DNA of 64,000 nucleotides from Chryseobacterium potabilaquae (GTDB lineage Bacteria > Bacteroidota > Bacteroidia > Flavobacteriales > Weeksellaceae): contig NZ_CACVBR010000020.1 in NCBI RefSeq assembly GCF_902728265.1, forward strand, positions 1 through 64,000. Direction: 5' to 3'. The position numbers were made by a program, and so were the translations under genes. The notes below the pieces were generated by a model that saw only the letters and a list, made by a program, of their open reading frames with translations, made no database searches and was not told the origin of the DNA. Of this stretch, positions 53,975 through 63,124 are shown piece after piece. The stretch's first letter is position 1; each line of letters starts with the position of its first letter.

Positions 53975-56902
53975 TTAGTTTTTAATGAATTTTTTGGTGA
54001 TTTCTCCAATTTCAATCATGTAGGCTCCTTTTACAAGTTGGCTTACATTGACTGCTCCTTTTTCGAGTTTTCCAGAGTTAACAAGTTTTCCACCCATATC
54101 GAAGATTTTGTAATCCTCAGATGTCATATTAGATACATGTAATATATCAATAACAGGGTTAGGGAATATATTAATACTAGTAATTGGATCTTTTGTATCA
54201 TTAATTAATCTTTCTCTTTTTCCAGAAGAAGCAATATTAATAGTATAATCTTCAACTTGTCCATACGTGAACGTTCCACAAGGTGAAGTCGGTAAAGTAC
54301 TATATTTCATAATTACTCTCATTCTGGTAGCCCCTGACAATGCAGTAGCAGGAATAGTAATTGATCCTGTTACCGGTGAAGTTGTAGAAGCTGCTTTAGT
54401 CCAGGCAAGTTCTCCACTATCAGTAAAGTCTCCATCTTTATTGTAATCAATATAAACTGCATAAGTTTCATTATATACTGTTGAAGTCCAAACTGGTGTT
54501 ATATAAATAGCATAAGAGTTTCCTTTTGTTACGTTGGTTGAGATTGCTGTGAAGTCTTCATAACCAGCAGTCCCTGTAGAAGTATTATTGATGGTACCAA
54601 ACTTCACGTTTCCAATTCTTTCATCGGATGTATTGGTTGCAGAAGCTGAACAGTAAGTTACTGAACCTCCGGAAAGAGTGGTTACATTTACGGTATTACT
54701 TGATGGGGATACGTTCCCTGCAGCATCTTTTGATTTTACGCTGAAAGTATATGCAGTAGCAGGAGTTAGTCCGGTAACTGTAGAGGTAGTAAGAGCGGTA
54801 GAGCCTATTAATGTAGCACCTCTATAGATGTCATATCCTGTCACTCCTACATTATCTGTGGCGCCACTCCATGAAAGATTCGTAGTTGTAGAAGTTGTTC
54901 CAGAAGCTGTAAGGGTAGGTGCTGTAGGAGGTGTTACATCTCCTCCTGATCCTGCATTTACCGTAATATTAGCATTATTAACATCGAAGAAAATATGATT
55001 AGAACCTTTTACCATGATTCTTCCTGTTGTGGTTGAAGCATTTGGAATGGTTACTGCTTGCGATCCATCATTAGGAGTTCCTGCCAGTAAAGTAGTCCAA
55101 GAAGTCCCGCTATTAGTTGACCAAAGAATGTCAACATTGGCAGCATTAACTCCATTTGAGGTAGTTCCAGCAACGTCCCATGTTATTGTTTGAGAGCTTC
55201 CTCCCGCATATGTTGTGGCAGCGTTTTGAGAAGTAACACTGAAAGGTCCTGCGGTTCCATTTACTGTCACTACTGCGTCATCGGAATTATTTCCAGCTCC
55301 TCCAGCTCTATTGTCTCGAGCAGTAAATCTGAAATTTAATGTTCTTGCTACTGATGATAAAGCTTCAACAGTAATTTCTGAGCCCGCAGTAGTCGTTGCT
55401 CCGGCTAAAATAGAAGCCATTCTAGGGAAATATCTTACAGGAGATGTAGATGGTGTCCATGATCTGAAATTAGGACCAGATGTTTTTGTGGCACTTGCGG
55501 CTGAGTTAGCTCCTGTTTGAGAAGAGGATGCGTTGTCCATTTGTTCCCAAATATAAGTCAATGCATCTCCATTGGCATCCGTACTTGTTCCTGTTAGCAT
55601 GAATGGAGTCCCTTTAGGAATTGTATAATCTGCACCAGCATTTGCCGTTGGAATAGCATTACCAGTTGGAGTATTTACTGAGCAGGTTTTTGCCTTGATA
55701 TTGTTGGTGATTTGTTGAATACTTATAGCATGGAAAAATGCATCTGAATGAGGCTGAATATCTTGATTGGTAATTCCGGCATATCCCATGATCGTAGAGC
55801 CGGATCCTGGTTCCATATTAACGCCAGTACCTTCATTTCCATGAGAAAATGTATGATTGCCTCCGAATTGGTGTCCTAATTCATGAGCTACATAATCAAT
55901 ATCAAAATTATCTCCAGAAGGAATTCCATCGGCAGGAGAGGTGTATCCACTTCCTTTTGAACCATTTACACAAATACAACCTATACAGCCTGCATTCCCA
56001 CCACCACCAGTGGCCCCGAATAAATGTCCCACATCATAATTAGCTTCACCAATTACAGAGGTTAATGTACTTTGAAGTTGGGAATTCCAGCTACTCATCC
56101 CGGAAGAAGGAGAGTATGGATCTGTTGAAGCGTTAGTATAAATAATAGCGTCATTGTTTGCTACTAAAACCATTCTTGCTGCAAAATCTTTTTCAAATAC
56201 ACCATTTACGCGTGTCATGGAATTATTCATTGCTGCTAAAGCATTTGCTTTTGTTCCCCCAAAATAGGCAGTATATTCTCCTGTACATGAAAGAGCAAGT
56301 CTAAATGTTCTTAAAGTAGAATCGTCAGCATTAGGTCGAGAACTAGAGTCCATAACACCATTTTGTGCTGCATCGATCACGGTACATTCAAATTTACTTA
56401 AATCATCTTTCTTGTCAGATTTTTTGTAAACTACATACGTTGATAAATCTTTAGTGTAAGGCTCGATAAATACTGCTGATTTATTTCCGTAAATCTCCAT
56501 AGAAGATAAGCCTAGTTGAGAAATACTAAAATAAATCGTTGAGTTGGGGTCATCTAATCCCTGGCCAACATATGATTTAATGTCGGGATACTTTGCTGCA
56601 AGTTCAGCGGTGAAGTTTGAATTTTCTTTTACTTTGAATTTTTCTAATATTCCTTCAGAGTTAGGAAAAGAAATAATAACCTCTGATTTTTCGCTAGCAG
56701 CCAGTTTTTTGGGAGCATTAGATAAGGCATTTTTTAAGCCATTAATGTCCAAGTTGTACACTTTTGGATTTTCAATTTTATTTTTGTTCTCAAAAACGTT
56801 AACTGTTGGTCTTTTTGAATTTTCTGTCCAAATGTGATCTGTCTGAGCGAAAGAGATGCTGGAAATAAAAAGCATCCCAATCATGGATAAGTGTTTTTTC
56901 AT
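53975..56902 (-). CDS. Secreted reprolysin-like metalloprotease with FnIII, GEVED and T9SS sorting domains
   Basis: A 975-aa exported protease with a signal peptide ending near SFAQ. A propeptide region (about 25-190) precedes the metzincin domain, which has the zinc site HELGHQFGGNH (H340 to H350) and the downstream Met-turn region GSTIMGYAG. After it come a beta-rich P-like part, a fibronectin type III domain (about 640-735), a GEVED domain (about 745-890: GYEDFTAIS, VEDYTINI) and a type A T9SS sorting domain (INIFPNPVIDILHV to the end). It is probably released or attached at the surface through type IX secretion, as a broad protease for nutrients or host proteins. Confidence 0.92.
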   Translation of the reverse strand: MKKHLSMIGMLFISSISFAQTDHIWTENSKRPTVNVFENKNKIENPKVYNLDINGLKNALSNAPKKLAASEKSEVIISFPNSEGILEKFKVKENSNFTAELAAKYPDIKSYVGQGLDDPNSTIYFSISQLGLSSMEIYGNKSAVFIEPYTKDLSTYVVYKKSDKKDDLSKFECTVIDAAQNGVMDSSSRPNADDSTLRTFRLALSCTGEYTAYFGGTKANALAAMNNSMTRVNGVFEKDFAARMVLVANNDAIIYTNASTDPYSPSSGMSSWNSQLQSTLTSVIGEANYDVGHLFGATGGGGNAGCIGCICVNGSKGSGYTSPADGIPSGDNFDIDYVAHELGHQFGGNHTFSHGNEGTGVNMEPGSGSTIMGYAGITNQDIQPHSDAFFHAISIQQITNNIKAKTCSVNTPTGNAIPTANAGADYTIPKGTPFMLTGTSTDANGDALTYIWEQMDNASSSQTGANSAASATKTSGPNFRSWTPSTSPVRYFPRMASILAGATTTAGSEITVEALSSVARTLNFRFTARDNRAGGAGNNSDDAVVTVNGTAGPFSVTSQNAATTYAGGSSQTITWDVAGTTSNGVNAANVDILWSTNSGTSWTTLLAGTPNDGSQAVTIPNASTTTGRIMVKGSNHIFFDVNNANITVNAGSGGDVTPPTAPTLTASGTTSTTTNLSWSGATDNVGVTGYDIYRGATLIGSTALTTSTVTGLTPATAYTFSVKSKDAAGNVSPSSNTVNVTTLSGGSVTYCSASATNTSDERIGNVKFGTINNTSTGTAGYEDFTAISTNVTKGNSYAIYITPVWTSTVYNETYAVYIDYNKDGDFTDSGELAWTKAASTTSPVTGSITIPATALSGATRMRVIMKYSTLPTSPCGTFTYGQVEDYTINIASSGKRERLINDTKDPITSINIFPNPVIDILHVSNMTSEDYKIFDMGGKLVNSGKLEKGAVNVSQLVKGAYMIEIGEITKKFIKN

Positions 56903-56927
56903 ATTAATTTTTTTGATTATGGTATAT

Positions 56928-56960
56928 CAAATCTAATAAAAAAAATATTACGAAAAACAA
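56928..56960 (-). promoter_or_regulatory. Promoter of the metalloprotease gene
   Basis: On the minus strand TTG (56960-56958), 22 nt, then TAGATTTG (56935-56928) fits the Bacteroidetes consensus near the long end of spacing. The start codon is 26 bases away. Confidence 0.55.
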
Positions 56961-57049
56961 ATTTTTTAATGATTTTATTGAATTTTAATTCAAAATATAT
57001 GGTTATTTGTTAAAAATAATTAAATTTTTATTATCTCTTTAAAAGAAAA

Positions 57050-57074
57050 TAGCACACGAAAAACCCGTGTGCTA
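57050..57074 (-). terminator. Terminator of the DinB/acyl-CoA dehydrogenase operon
   Basis: TAGCACACG (57050-57058) pairs with CGTGTGCTA (57066-57074), and on the minus strand TTTTCTTTT follows. It lies 27 bases after the DinB stop codon. Confidence 0.85.
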
Positions 57075-57100
57075 CTCACTTTTACGTGATATAATTCTAA

Positions 57101-57598
57101 TTATTTTTTATCATCTGCGGTGGGTCCATATAATCCCGGAACTTTATTTCCAGTTGACCTTAAATAGACAACAAGTTCCCCTCTATGATGATACAAGTGA
57201 TTATATAAAAAACCACGGATGACCTGGATTCTTTGAGTTGGAGGAAAAAGAATATTACCATTTATTTCCATTTTCCACATATCAAAATACCTGCTTTCAT
57301 CGGAGTTTTCCAGTACTTTTTGGGCTTTTAAAACATTCTCTTCAAACTTAGAAACGATATTTTTAGCTTTTGAAATGTCACCTTTATCATATTGATAAGT
57401 ACCCATGTCAAAAACTTCTCTATCAAAAGTAGATTCATACCAATTGTATACTTCAGCAATGTGTGATGCTAATTGAGCGGTGGACCAGTTCTTTTCAGAA
57501 GGTTTCCAGTCAAGGGCACTATCAGGAATTGCTTTTAGAATTTTACGGGTATTTTCAGATTCATATAAAAATTCCCCTAAAAGAGCTTGTTTAATCAT
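57101..57598 (-). CDS. DinB family protein
   Basis: A 165-aa four-helix-bundle protein of the DinB/YfiT superfamily. The three metal-binding histidines are expected in LASHIAEVYNW (about residue 47), YNHLYHHRGELVVYL (about 132-138) and the adjoining region. Such proteins are metal-dependent and include thiol transferases using bacillithiol or mycothiol, but this one has no assigned activity. It lies 15 bases after an acyl-CoA dehydrogenase gene, so the two are probably co-transcribed. Confidence 0.85.
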   Translation of the reverse strand: MIKQALLGEFLYESENTRKILKAIPDSALDWKPSEKNWSTAQLASHIAEVYNWYESTFDREVFDMGTYQYDKGDISKAKNIVSKFEENVLKAQKVLENSDESRYFDMWKMEINGNILFPPTQRIQVIRGFLYNHLYHHRGELVVYLRSTGNKVPGLYGPTADDKK

Positions 57599-57613
57599 CT
57601 GTTGTATGTTTAA

Positions 57614-58753
57614 TTATTTTGTAATATCACGACCAATAACGAGTCTTTGAATTTCTGAAGTTCCTTCTCCTATTGTACAAAGTTTGGAATCTCTATAGAA
57701 TTTTTCAACAGGAAAGTCTTTTGTGTATCCATACCCTCCAAAGATCTGAACAGCATTATTAGATATCCTTACACAAGCTTCTGAAGCATATAGTTTTGCC
57801 ATAGCTCCTTCTTTAGTCATTTTTTGTTTTGTATTTTTTAAAGTAGAAGCTCTATGGATCAGTAATTCTGCAGCATCTATTTCAGTAGCCATATCGGCTA
57901 ACATAAAATTAACTGCTTGAAAATCAGAAATAGGTTTTCCAAACTGATGTCTTTCCTTCGCGTATTTTAAGGCAGCCAGATAAGCTCCTCTTGCCGTTCC
58001 TAAACTTAGAGCTGCAATAGAAATTCTACCACCATCTAAAATTTTCATGGCTTGCTTGAATCCTTCACCTACTTCACCTAGTCGATGGGAGTCTGGGACA
58101 CGAACGTTATCAAAGATTAACTCAGCTGTTTCAGAAGCTCTCATCCCTAATTTATTTTCTTTTTTTCCTGAAGAAAAACCAGGCATTCCTTTTTCTAAAA
58201 CAAAGGCTGTTGAATTATTTTTAGCTCCTTTCTCTCCGGTTCTTGTCATCACAACGGCAATATCCCCAGAAATAGCATGGGTAATAAAATTTTTTGCTCC
58301 ATTAATAATCCAATCGTTACCGTCTTTCTTAGCAGTAGTAGACATTCCTCCAGAATCCGAACCTGTATTATGTTCCGTCAATCCCCAGGCACCGATTACT
58401 TTTCCTGTAGCCAATTGAGGTAGCCATTTATTTCGTTGTTCTTCATTTCCAAACTCATATATATGATTGGTACATAATGAATTGTGTGCAGCTATAGAAA
58501 GTCCTATAGAAGGATCTACTTGGGAAATCTCATCCAGAATAGCCACATATTCATGATAGCTAAGGCCAGAACCTCCATATTGCTCAGGAATAACAATTCC
58601 CATAAACCCCATTTCACCTAGCTGATGAAATAGATCTTTAGGAAAAGTTTGGCTTTCATCCCATTCCATAATATGAGGTCTAATATTCTTTTCAGCAAAA
58701 TTTCTTGCTGTTTCTGCTACCATTTTAATGTTATCAATAATTTCTGTATTCAT
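57614..58753 (-). CDS. Acyl-CoA dehydrogenase
   Basis: A 379-aa flavoprotein from the ATG at 58753 (MNTEIIDN). An in-frame TTG 21 bases upstream lies inside the -7 promoter box and is rejected. It has the substrate and FAD regions WGLTEHNTGSDSGG, FITHAISGDIAVVMTRT and RHQFGKPISDFQAVNFMLADMATEIDAA, and the catalytic Glu-Gly-Thr motif (IGEGTSEIQRLVIGR, about residue 363). It oxidises acyl-CoA thioesters, probably short- or branched-chain, in fatty-acid or amino-acid breakdown. Full length. Co-transcribed with the DinB gene. Confidence 0.92.
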   Translation of the reverse strand: MNTEIIDNIKMVAETARNFAEKNIRPHIMEWDESQTFPKDLFHQLGEMGFMGIVIPEQYGGSGLSYHEYVAILDEISQVDPSIGLSIAAHNSLCTNHIYEFGNEEQRNKWLPQLATGKVIGAWGLTEHNTGSDSGGMSTTAKKDGNDWIINGAKNFITHAISGDIAVVMTRTGEKGAKNNSTAFVLEKGMPGFSSGKKENKLGMRASETAELIFDNVRVPDSHRLGEVGEGFKQAMKILDGGRISIAALSLGTARGAYLAALKYAKERHQFGKPISDFQAVNFMLADMATEIDAAELLIHRASTLKNTKQKMTKEGAMAKLYASEACVRISNNAVQIFGGYGYTKDFPVEKFYRDSKLCTIGEGTSEIQRLVIGRDITK

Positions 58754-58771
58754 ATATAAATAGTTAGTTTC

Positions 58772-58801
58772 CAAAGATAAATAAATTGATGGAATGCCAA
58801 A
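58772..58801 (-). promoter_or_regulatory. Promoter of the acyl-CoA dehydrogenase gene
   Basis: On the minus strand TTTG (58801-58798), 18 nt, then TATCTTTG (58779-58772) is a full match to the Bacteroidetes consensus. The ATG is 19 bases on. Confidence 0.75.
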
Positions 58802-58916
58802 GAAATTATTTCTATTCTATCGGATTGTAGTTTAATGTGTTGTAAACTATTGTTTTATGTGTGGTTTTTGAATCTTTTTGAATTATAAGTTGAATGTTTT
58901 GAGTCAATTAATTTAC

Positions 58917-58924
58917 TATTTTTG
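58917..58924 (+). promoter_or_regulatory. Candidate -7 box of the endonuclease gene
   Basis: TATTTTTG matches TAnnTTTG, 19-26 bases before the ATG at 58943. Upstream TTG copies sit at 15 and 24 nt, both outside the best spacing. Confidence 0.4.
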
Positions 58925-58942
58925 CCACCCAATTTTAACAAT

Positions 58943-60814
58943 ATGAAAAAACTTATATTTCCTATAATTTTTATATATCCTTATTTTTTAGCACAAATTC
59001 CATCTGGTTACTATAATGAGACCATTGGCCTTACAGGGTATTCATTAAAAAATAAACTTCACGAAATTATTTCAAGAAAAAATATTTCCTGGCATTATGG
59101 TGATCTTACTCATTATTATAATACAACCGATTTAGACAAATACTATGATCATGGAGCGAATAATACAAGCATACTATTAGATATGTATTCGGAAATTCCC
59201 AGTGGACCCGACGCTTATGAATATACTAACGCAAATATTATAGGCAGTGTGAGTGCAGAAGGGCAAGGGTGGAACAGAGAACATATGATGCCACAAAGTA
59301 CATTTTATAGTAATTATCCTATGTATTCGGATCTATTTTATGTAGTTCCTACGGACGCACGGATTAATCAATTGAGAAGTAATTATCCTTATGGAATATG
59401 CTCTACAGCATCATCTCATATTTTTCATACTTTTACGAATACTTCAAAAATTGGTAAGAGCGCTATCCCTAATTATAGCTATACGGGGAGGGTATATGAA
59501 CCTATTGACGAATTTAAAGGGGATATTGCCAGAAGCCTATTGTATTTTGCGGTGAGATATGAAGGAAAACTAGGGACTTTTAAATATAATAATAGTCTTA
59601 ATCCGGCCTCTGATACCAATCCCCTTGACGGGACAGAAGAAAGAGCATATGATCCGGAATATATTGCGATGCTTCTTCAGTGGCATCAGCAAGACCCAGT
59701 TTCACAAAAGGAAAAGGATAGAAATAACGAAGTGTATGCTATTCAGAAGAATAGAAATCCCTTTATCGATCATCCAGAATGGGTTAATTCAATCTGGGGA
59801 CATATCCCAGAGACGAATATTCCAAAATCTCCAAGTCGTTTGAAGGTGGCTCAAACAAATGCTTATTTTACTACCTTACAATGGAATAAGAGCACTAGCC
59901 CAAATGTTATAGGTTATAGAATTTATAAAGATGGAGTTTTAGTGGCTTCCACAAGAGCGACTTCGATAAGTATTGACCATCTTACACCATCAACGAGTTA
60001 TACTTTTACAGTTAAAGCCTATAACAATGGATATATAAGTTCTTCAGATAGCAATACTGTTTCAGTAATGACTTTAGCTTCGGACTCATATTCTAAAGAC
60101 CTGTTTGTTTCAAAATATTTGGAAGGAATGTCTAATAATAAAGCTATTGAGATTACTAACAGAACCGGACATTCTGTAAATCTACGTGATTATAGATTGG
60201 CTATTCAGCTTACAAGCGGGGGAAATTATTATTTTCCGGCTTCATATGAGTTGGAAGGGACAGTACAACATAATGAAACTTTTGTTATTATAAATCCTAA
60301 TGCTCATTTTTCATGCTATACTATTAACCAGGCAAAGTTTGTAACCGCAGCTCCTCAAATGACTTATTCCGGGCGGCAGTATTTAGAACTTAAATATAAA
60401 TCTGCCACGGTAGATGCATTAGGTTTTCCTAGTCAAAATAATTCTTCTATTTTAGGAAATGTTTCCTTATATAGAAAAGCTAATATAAATCAACCAACAT
60501 CTACTTTTAAAAGTATGGAGTGGGATTCTTATGCAAACAATTATTGTCAAAATTTAGGGACTTTTTCTTCTGAAAAGTCATCTTTTACAAAAGAGGTATT
60601 TAAAATTTATCCGACTCCGGCTAATGAAAGTATTTTTGTAAGTGGTGATACAGAAAATATACAATCTGCTCAAATAGTGGATGTTTTGGGAAAAGTAGTA
60701 TATACTGAAAAATGGCCCTTTAGAAAAAAGAAGAATATTTTTATTCACGGTCTTGCCCAAGGTAAATACATCCTGAAGCTGGATCATCATACTTTTAATT
60801 TTATTAAGAAATAG
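58943..60814 (+). CDS. Secreted endonuclease I family nuclease with FnIII, lamin-tail and T9SS domains
   Basis: A 623-aa exported nuclease from the ATG at 58943; an earlier in-frame codon overlaps the promoter box. The signal peptide ends near FLAQ. The endonuclease I/NucM domain (about residues 25-285) has the catalytic motif WNREHMMPQS (H114) and YVVPTDARINQLRSNYPYG. A fibronectin type III domain (about 295-375), a lamin-tail-like domain (about 385-525) and a type A T9SS sorting domain (FKIYPTPANESIFVSG to the end) follow. It probably degrades extracellular nucleic acids for nutrients or against DNA traps. Confidence 0.9.
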   Translation: MKKLIFPIIFIYPYFLAQIPSGYYNETIGLTGYSLKNKLHEIISRKNISWHYGDLTHYYNTTDLDKYYDHGANNTSILLDMYSEIPSGPDAYEYTNANIIGSVSAEGQGWNREHMMPQSTFYSNYPMYSDLFYVVPTDARINQLRSNYPYGICSTASSHIFHTFTNTSKIGKSAIPNYSYTGRVYEPIDEFKGDIARSLLYFAVRYEGKLGTFKYNNSLNPASDTNPLDGTEERAYDPEYIAMLLQWHQQDPVSQKEKDRNNEVYAIQKNRNPFIDHPEWVNSIWGHIPETNIPKSPSRLKVAQTNAYFTTLQWNKSTSPNVIGYRIYKDGVLVASTRATSISIDHLTPSTSYTFTVKAYNNGYISSSDSNTVSVMTLASDSYSKDLFVSKYLEGMSNNKAIEITNRTGHSVNLRDYRLAIQLTSGGNYYFPASYELEGTVQHNETFVIINPNAHFSCYTINQAKFVTAAPQMTYSGRQYLELKYKSATVDALGFPSQNNSSILGNVSLYRKANINQPTSTFKSMEWDSYANNYCQNLGTFSSEKSSFTKEVFKIYPTPANESIFVSGDTENIQSAQIVDVLGKVVYTEKWPFRKKKNIFIHGLAQGKYILKLDHHTFNFIKK

Positions 60815-60865
60815 GATTAATCAACTAGGATGCCCTGATAGTGGGATTTTGTATCAACTCTATTA

Positions 60866-60924
60866 ATATAAGCAAAAACACTAATAAAGAATATCTATAA
60901 GTGTTTCTGCTTATATCTTTTATT
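60866..60924 (+). terminator. Large inverted repeat after the endonuclease gene
   Basis: ATATAAGCAAAAACACT (60866-60882) and AGTGTTTCTGCTTATAT (60900-60916) form a 17-bp stem with one mismatch, followed by CTTTTATTT. It can end the endonuclease transcript. It also borders the SatD control region. Confidence 0.65.
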
Positions 60925-60925
60925 T

Positions 60926-60948
60926 ATAAGTAATTATACTTATATTTG
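60926..60948 (+). promoter_or_regulatory. Palindromic operator overlapping the SatD promoter
   Basis: ATAAGTA-ATTA-TACTTAT (60926-60943) is a perfect 7-bp inverted repeat that overlaps the -7 box TATATTTG (60941-60948). The SatD ATG is at 60953, so transcription may begin at or within a base or two of the start codon. The SatD protein has a helix-turn-helix and could bind here. Confidence 0.55.
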
Positions 60949-60952
60949 CAGA

Positions 60953-61558
60953 ATGATAGCGGTCATTACGGGTGATATTATAAATTCGCAACATGCTAAT
61001 ACAGAAGTTTGGTTGACCAAACTTAAACAACTTCTCGAAAATTGGGGAGCTACACCAGAAATATGGGAAATCTACAGGGGAGATGAGTTTCAATTCAAAT
61101 GCAATATTGACGATATCTTCTGGTATTTCTTAGCTATAAAATCTCTCATTAAAAGTCAAGAAAATTTAGATGTAAGAATTGCCATAGGTATTGGGGAAGA
61201 AAATTTTTCCTCTGAGAAAATTACAGAATCTAATGGCACTGCCTATGTCAATTCTGGTAGACTTTTGAATGAATTAAAAAATAGTGGTCATACTGTTTAT
61301 ATAAAGACTTCCAATGATTCGGTAGACAGGGATCTTAATATTCTCCTTAAATGGTCTTCAAAAGATTTTGATAATTGGACTATGGCAACAGCGGAGATTA
61401 TTCACGAAATGATAATGAATGAAGATCTTACGCAAGAGGATTTGGCCAAAAAGTTTGCTATTTCACAGTCATCGGTAAGCCAAAGATTGAAACGAGCTAA
61501 TTACGATCTTATCCTGGAAACTAACCAATATTTTAAAAAGAAAATCTCCGAACTCTAG
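60953..61558 (+). CDS. SatD family protein with C-terminal helix-turn-helix
   Basis: A 201-aa protein matching the SatD family: an N-terminal MIAVITGDIINSQ segment, then EIYRGDEFQFKC and VRIAIGIGEEN, which look like a nucleotide-cyclase-type or related alpha/beta fold. It ends in a helix-turn-helix (about residues 155-185: LTQEDLAKKFAISQSSVSQRLKRANYD). SatD was named from a streptococcal locus linked to membrane-protein-insertion and acid-stress genes; its biochemical role is unclear. The next gene, a DUF3307 membrane protein, begins 2 bases later, and the two commonly travel together. The HTH and upstream palindrome suggest autoregulation. Confidence 0.82.
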   Translation: MIAVITGDIINSQHANTEVWLTKLKQLLENWGATPEIWEIYRGDEFQFKCNIDDIFWYFLAIKSLIKSQENLDVRIAIGIGEENFSSEKITESNGTAYVNSGRLLNELKNSGHTVYIKTSNDSVDRDLNILLKWSSKDFDNWTMATAEIIHEMIMNEDLTQEDLAKKFAISQSSVSQRLKRANYDLILETNQYFKKKISEL

Positions 61559-61560
61559 AC

Positions 61561-62256
61561 ATGATTTTTACTAAACTCATATTGGCTCATTTACTTGGAG
61601 ATTTTATTCTTCAGCCAAATTCATGGGTTTCTCAAAAAGAAAAGAATAAGTTAAGAAGTCAATATTTGTATTTTCATGTCTTCATTCACACAATATTAAG
61701 TTTTATTTTTTTATGGAAGCTTGAATTATGGTGGATTTCTTTTTTTATAGGAATTACCCATTTCATTATTGATGCAAGCAAGTTAACTTTTCAAAATATA
61801 AAAACTAAAAGAAAATGGTTTTTTATTGATCAGCTTTTACATATTATAGTAATAGCGGGAATTTCATATTGTTATAAAGAATTTAATTTTAGTTTTTTAA
61901 ATAATAGAGACTTTGTACAAGTGTTGGTTGCTATTGTATTTTTGACAATTCCGACATCCATCATCATTAAATTGTTATTATCCTCATGGATTCCGGTTCC
62001 TGAAACTCAAAATACAGTACATACAGAATCTCTTACGAATGCTGGAAAATATATAGGCATTCTAGAACGCTTACTTGTATTTACTTTTATTGTTGTAAAT
62101 CATTGGGAAGGAGTTGGTTTTATGGTTGCTGCTAAATCTGTTTTCAGATTTAGTGATCTGGCTCAAGCGAGGCAAAGAAAGCTCACAGAATATGTACTTA
62201 TAGGTACATTACTTAGTTTTGGAATCGCTGTTTTAATAGGAATTTTAATTAAATAA
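61561..62256 (+). CDS. DUF3307 integral membrane protein
   Basis: A 231-aa protein with about six membrane segments. The first conserved part, LAHLLGDFILQPNSWVSQKE, is the DUF3307 signature, and a second cluster GITHFIIDASKL contains conserved His and Asp. The C-terminal helices include ERLLVFTFIVVNHWEGVGFMVAAKSVFRFSDL. The family is of unknown function and is found with SatD-like regulators, as here. A membrane sensor or transporter role is possible, but nothing in the sequence settles it. Confidence 0.82.
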   Translation: MIFTKLILAHLLGDFILQPNSWVSQKEKNKLRSQYLYFHVFIHTILSFIFLWKLELWWISFFIGITHFIIDASKLTFQNIKTKRKWFFIDQLLHIIVIAGISYCYKEFNFSFLNNRDFVQVLVAIVFLTIPTSIIIKLLLSSWIPVPETQNTVHTESLTNAGKYIGILERLLVFTFIVVNHWEGVGFMVAAKSVFRFSDLAQARQRKLTEYVLIGTLLSFGIAVLIGILIK

Positions 62257-62286
62257 TATAAATCTAATAAAGACAAAAATTTAAAA

Positions 62287-63006
62287 ATGGAAAAGAAAGA
62301 AATGTTGTATGAAGGTAAAGCAAAACAAGTATTTGCAACCGACAATCCTAATCAGGTAGTAGTACGTTTTAAAGATGACGCTACAGCATTTAATGCTCAA
62401 AAAAGAGGTCAAGTTGACCTGAAAGGTGAAATGAATAATGCAATCACTACTTTGATTTTTGAATATTTAAATGAAAAAGGGATTAAGACTCATTTCATTA
62501 AACAACTGAACGAAAGAGAGCAATTGGTAAAAAAAGTTTCTATTATTCCTTTGGAAATGGTTGTAAGAAACTATTCTGCAGGAAGTATGGCTCAAAGATT
62601 AGGAGTAGAAGAGGGAATAAAGTCTCCGGTTACTATTTTTGATATTTGCTATAAAAAAGATGAATTAGGAGATCCGCTTATCAATGATCATCACGCTGTG
62701 TTTTTAGGAGCGGCGACTTATGATGAGCTCGATGAAATGTATGAATTAACTTCAGATATTAATGATATTTTAATTGAGCTATTTGATAAAATTAATATCA
62801 TCTTAGTGGATTTCAAAATCGAATTAGGAAAAACATCAGAAGGTGAGATTGTTCTTGCTGATGAAATTTCTCCTGATACCTGCAGGCTTTGGGATAAAGA
62901 CACGATGAAGAAATTGGATAAAGATAGATTCAGAAGAGATCTTGGTGAGGTAACAGAAGCCTATGTAGAAATCTACAACAGACTGAAGAATTTACTGAAT
63001 AAATAA
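62287..63006 (+). CDS. purC: Phosphoribosylaminoimidazole-succinocarboxamide synthase (SAICAR synthetase)
   Basis: A 239-aa enzyme of purine synthesis that joins CAIR and aspartate using ATP. It starts [18 protein letters not shown]. Key parts are [17 protein letters not shown], the [17 protein letters not shown] substrate loop, [28 protein letters not shown] and the C-terminal helices. The length fits the short, single-domain PurC. purF lies 118 bases downstream, so both may be part of a purine operon continuing beyond the window. Confidence 0.96.
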   Translation: MEKKEMLYEGKAKQVFATDNPNQVVVRFKDDATAFNAQKRGQVDLKGEMNNAITTLIFEYLNEKGIKTHFIKQLNEREQLVKKVSIIPLEMVVRNYSAGSMAQRLGVEEGIKSPVTIFDICYKKDELGDPLINDHHAVFLGAATYDELDEMYELTSDINDILIELFDKINIILVDFKIELGKTSEGEIVLADEISPDTCRLWDKDTMKKLDKDRFRRDLGEVTEAYVEIYNRLKNLLNK

Positions 63007-63124
63007 ATTTTCAGGTGCTATATTTTTAGCTTGGGAAAATTGTTTATAAGTAAAGCAACAAAATTTAATTATGAGGTTAGGTTTCAGTATGAAATCTAGC
63101 TTCTAAGATCTACAATTAGAAAAA

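Noticed and set aside
60866..60943. CRISPR-like repeat cluster upstream of SatD
   Set aside because: The repeats are inverted, not regularly spaced direct repeats, and fit a terminator plus an operator.
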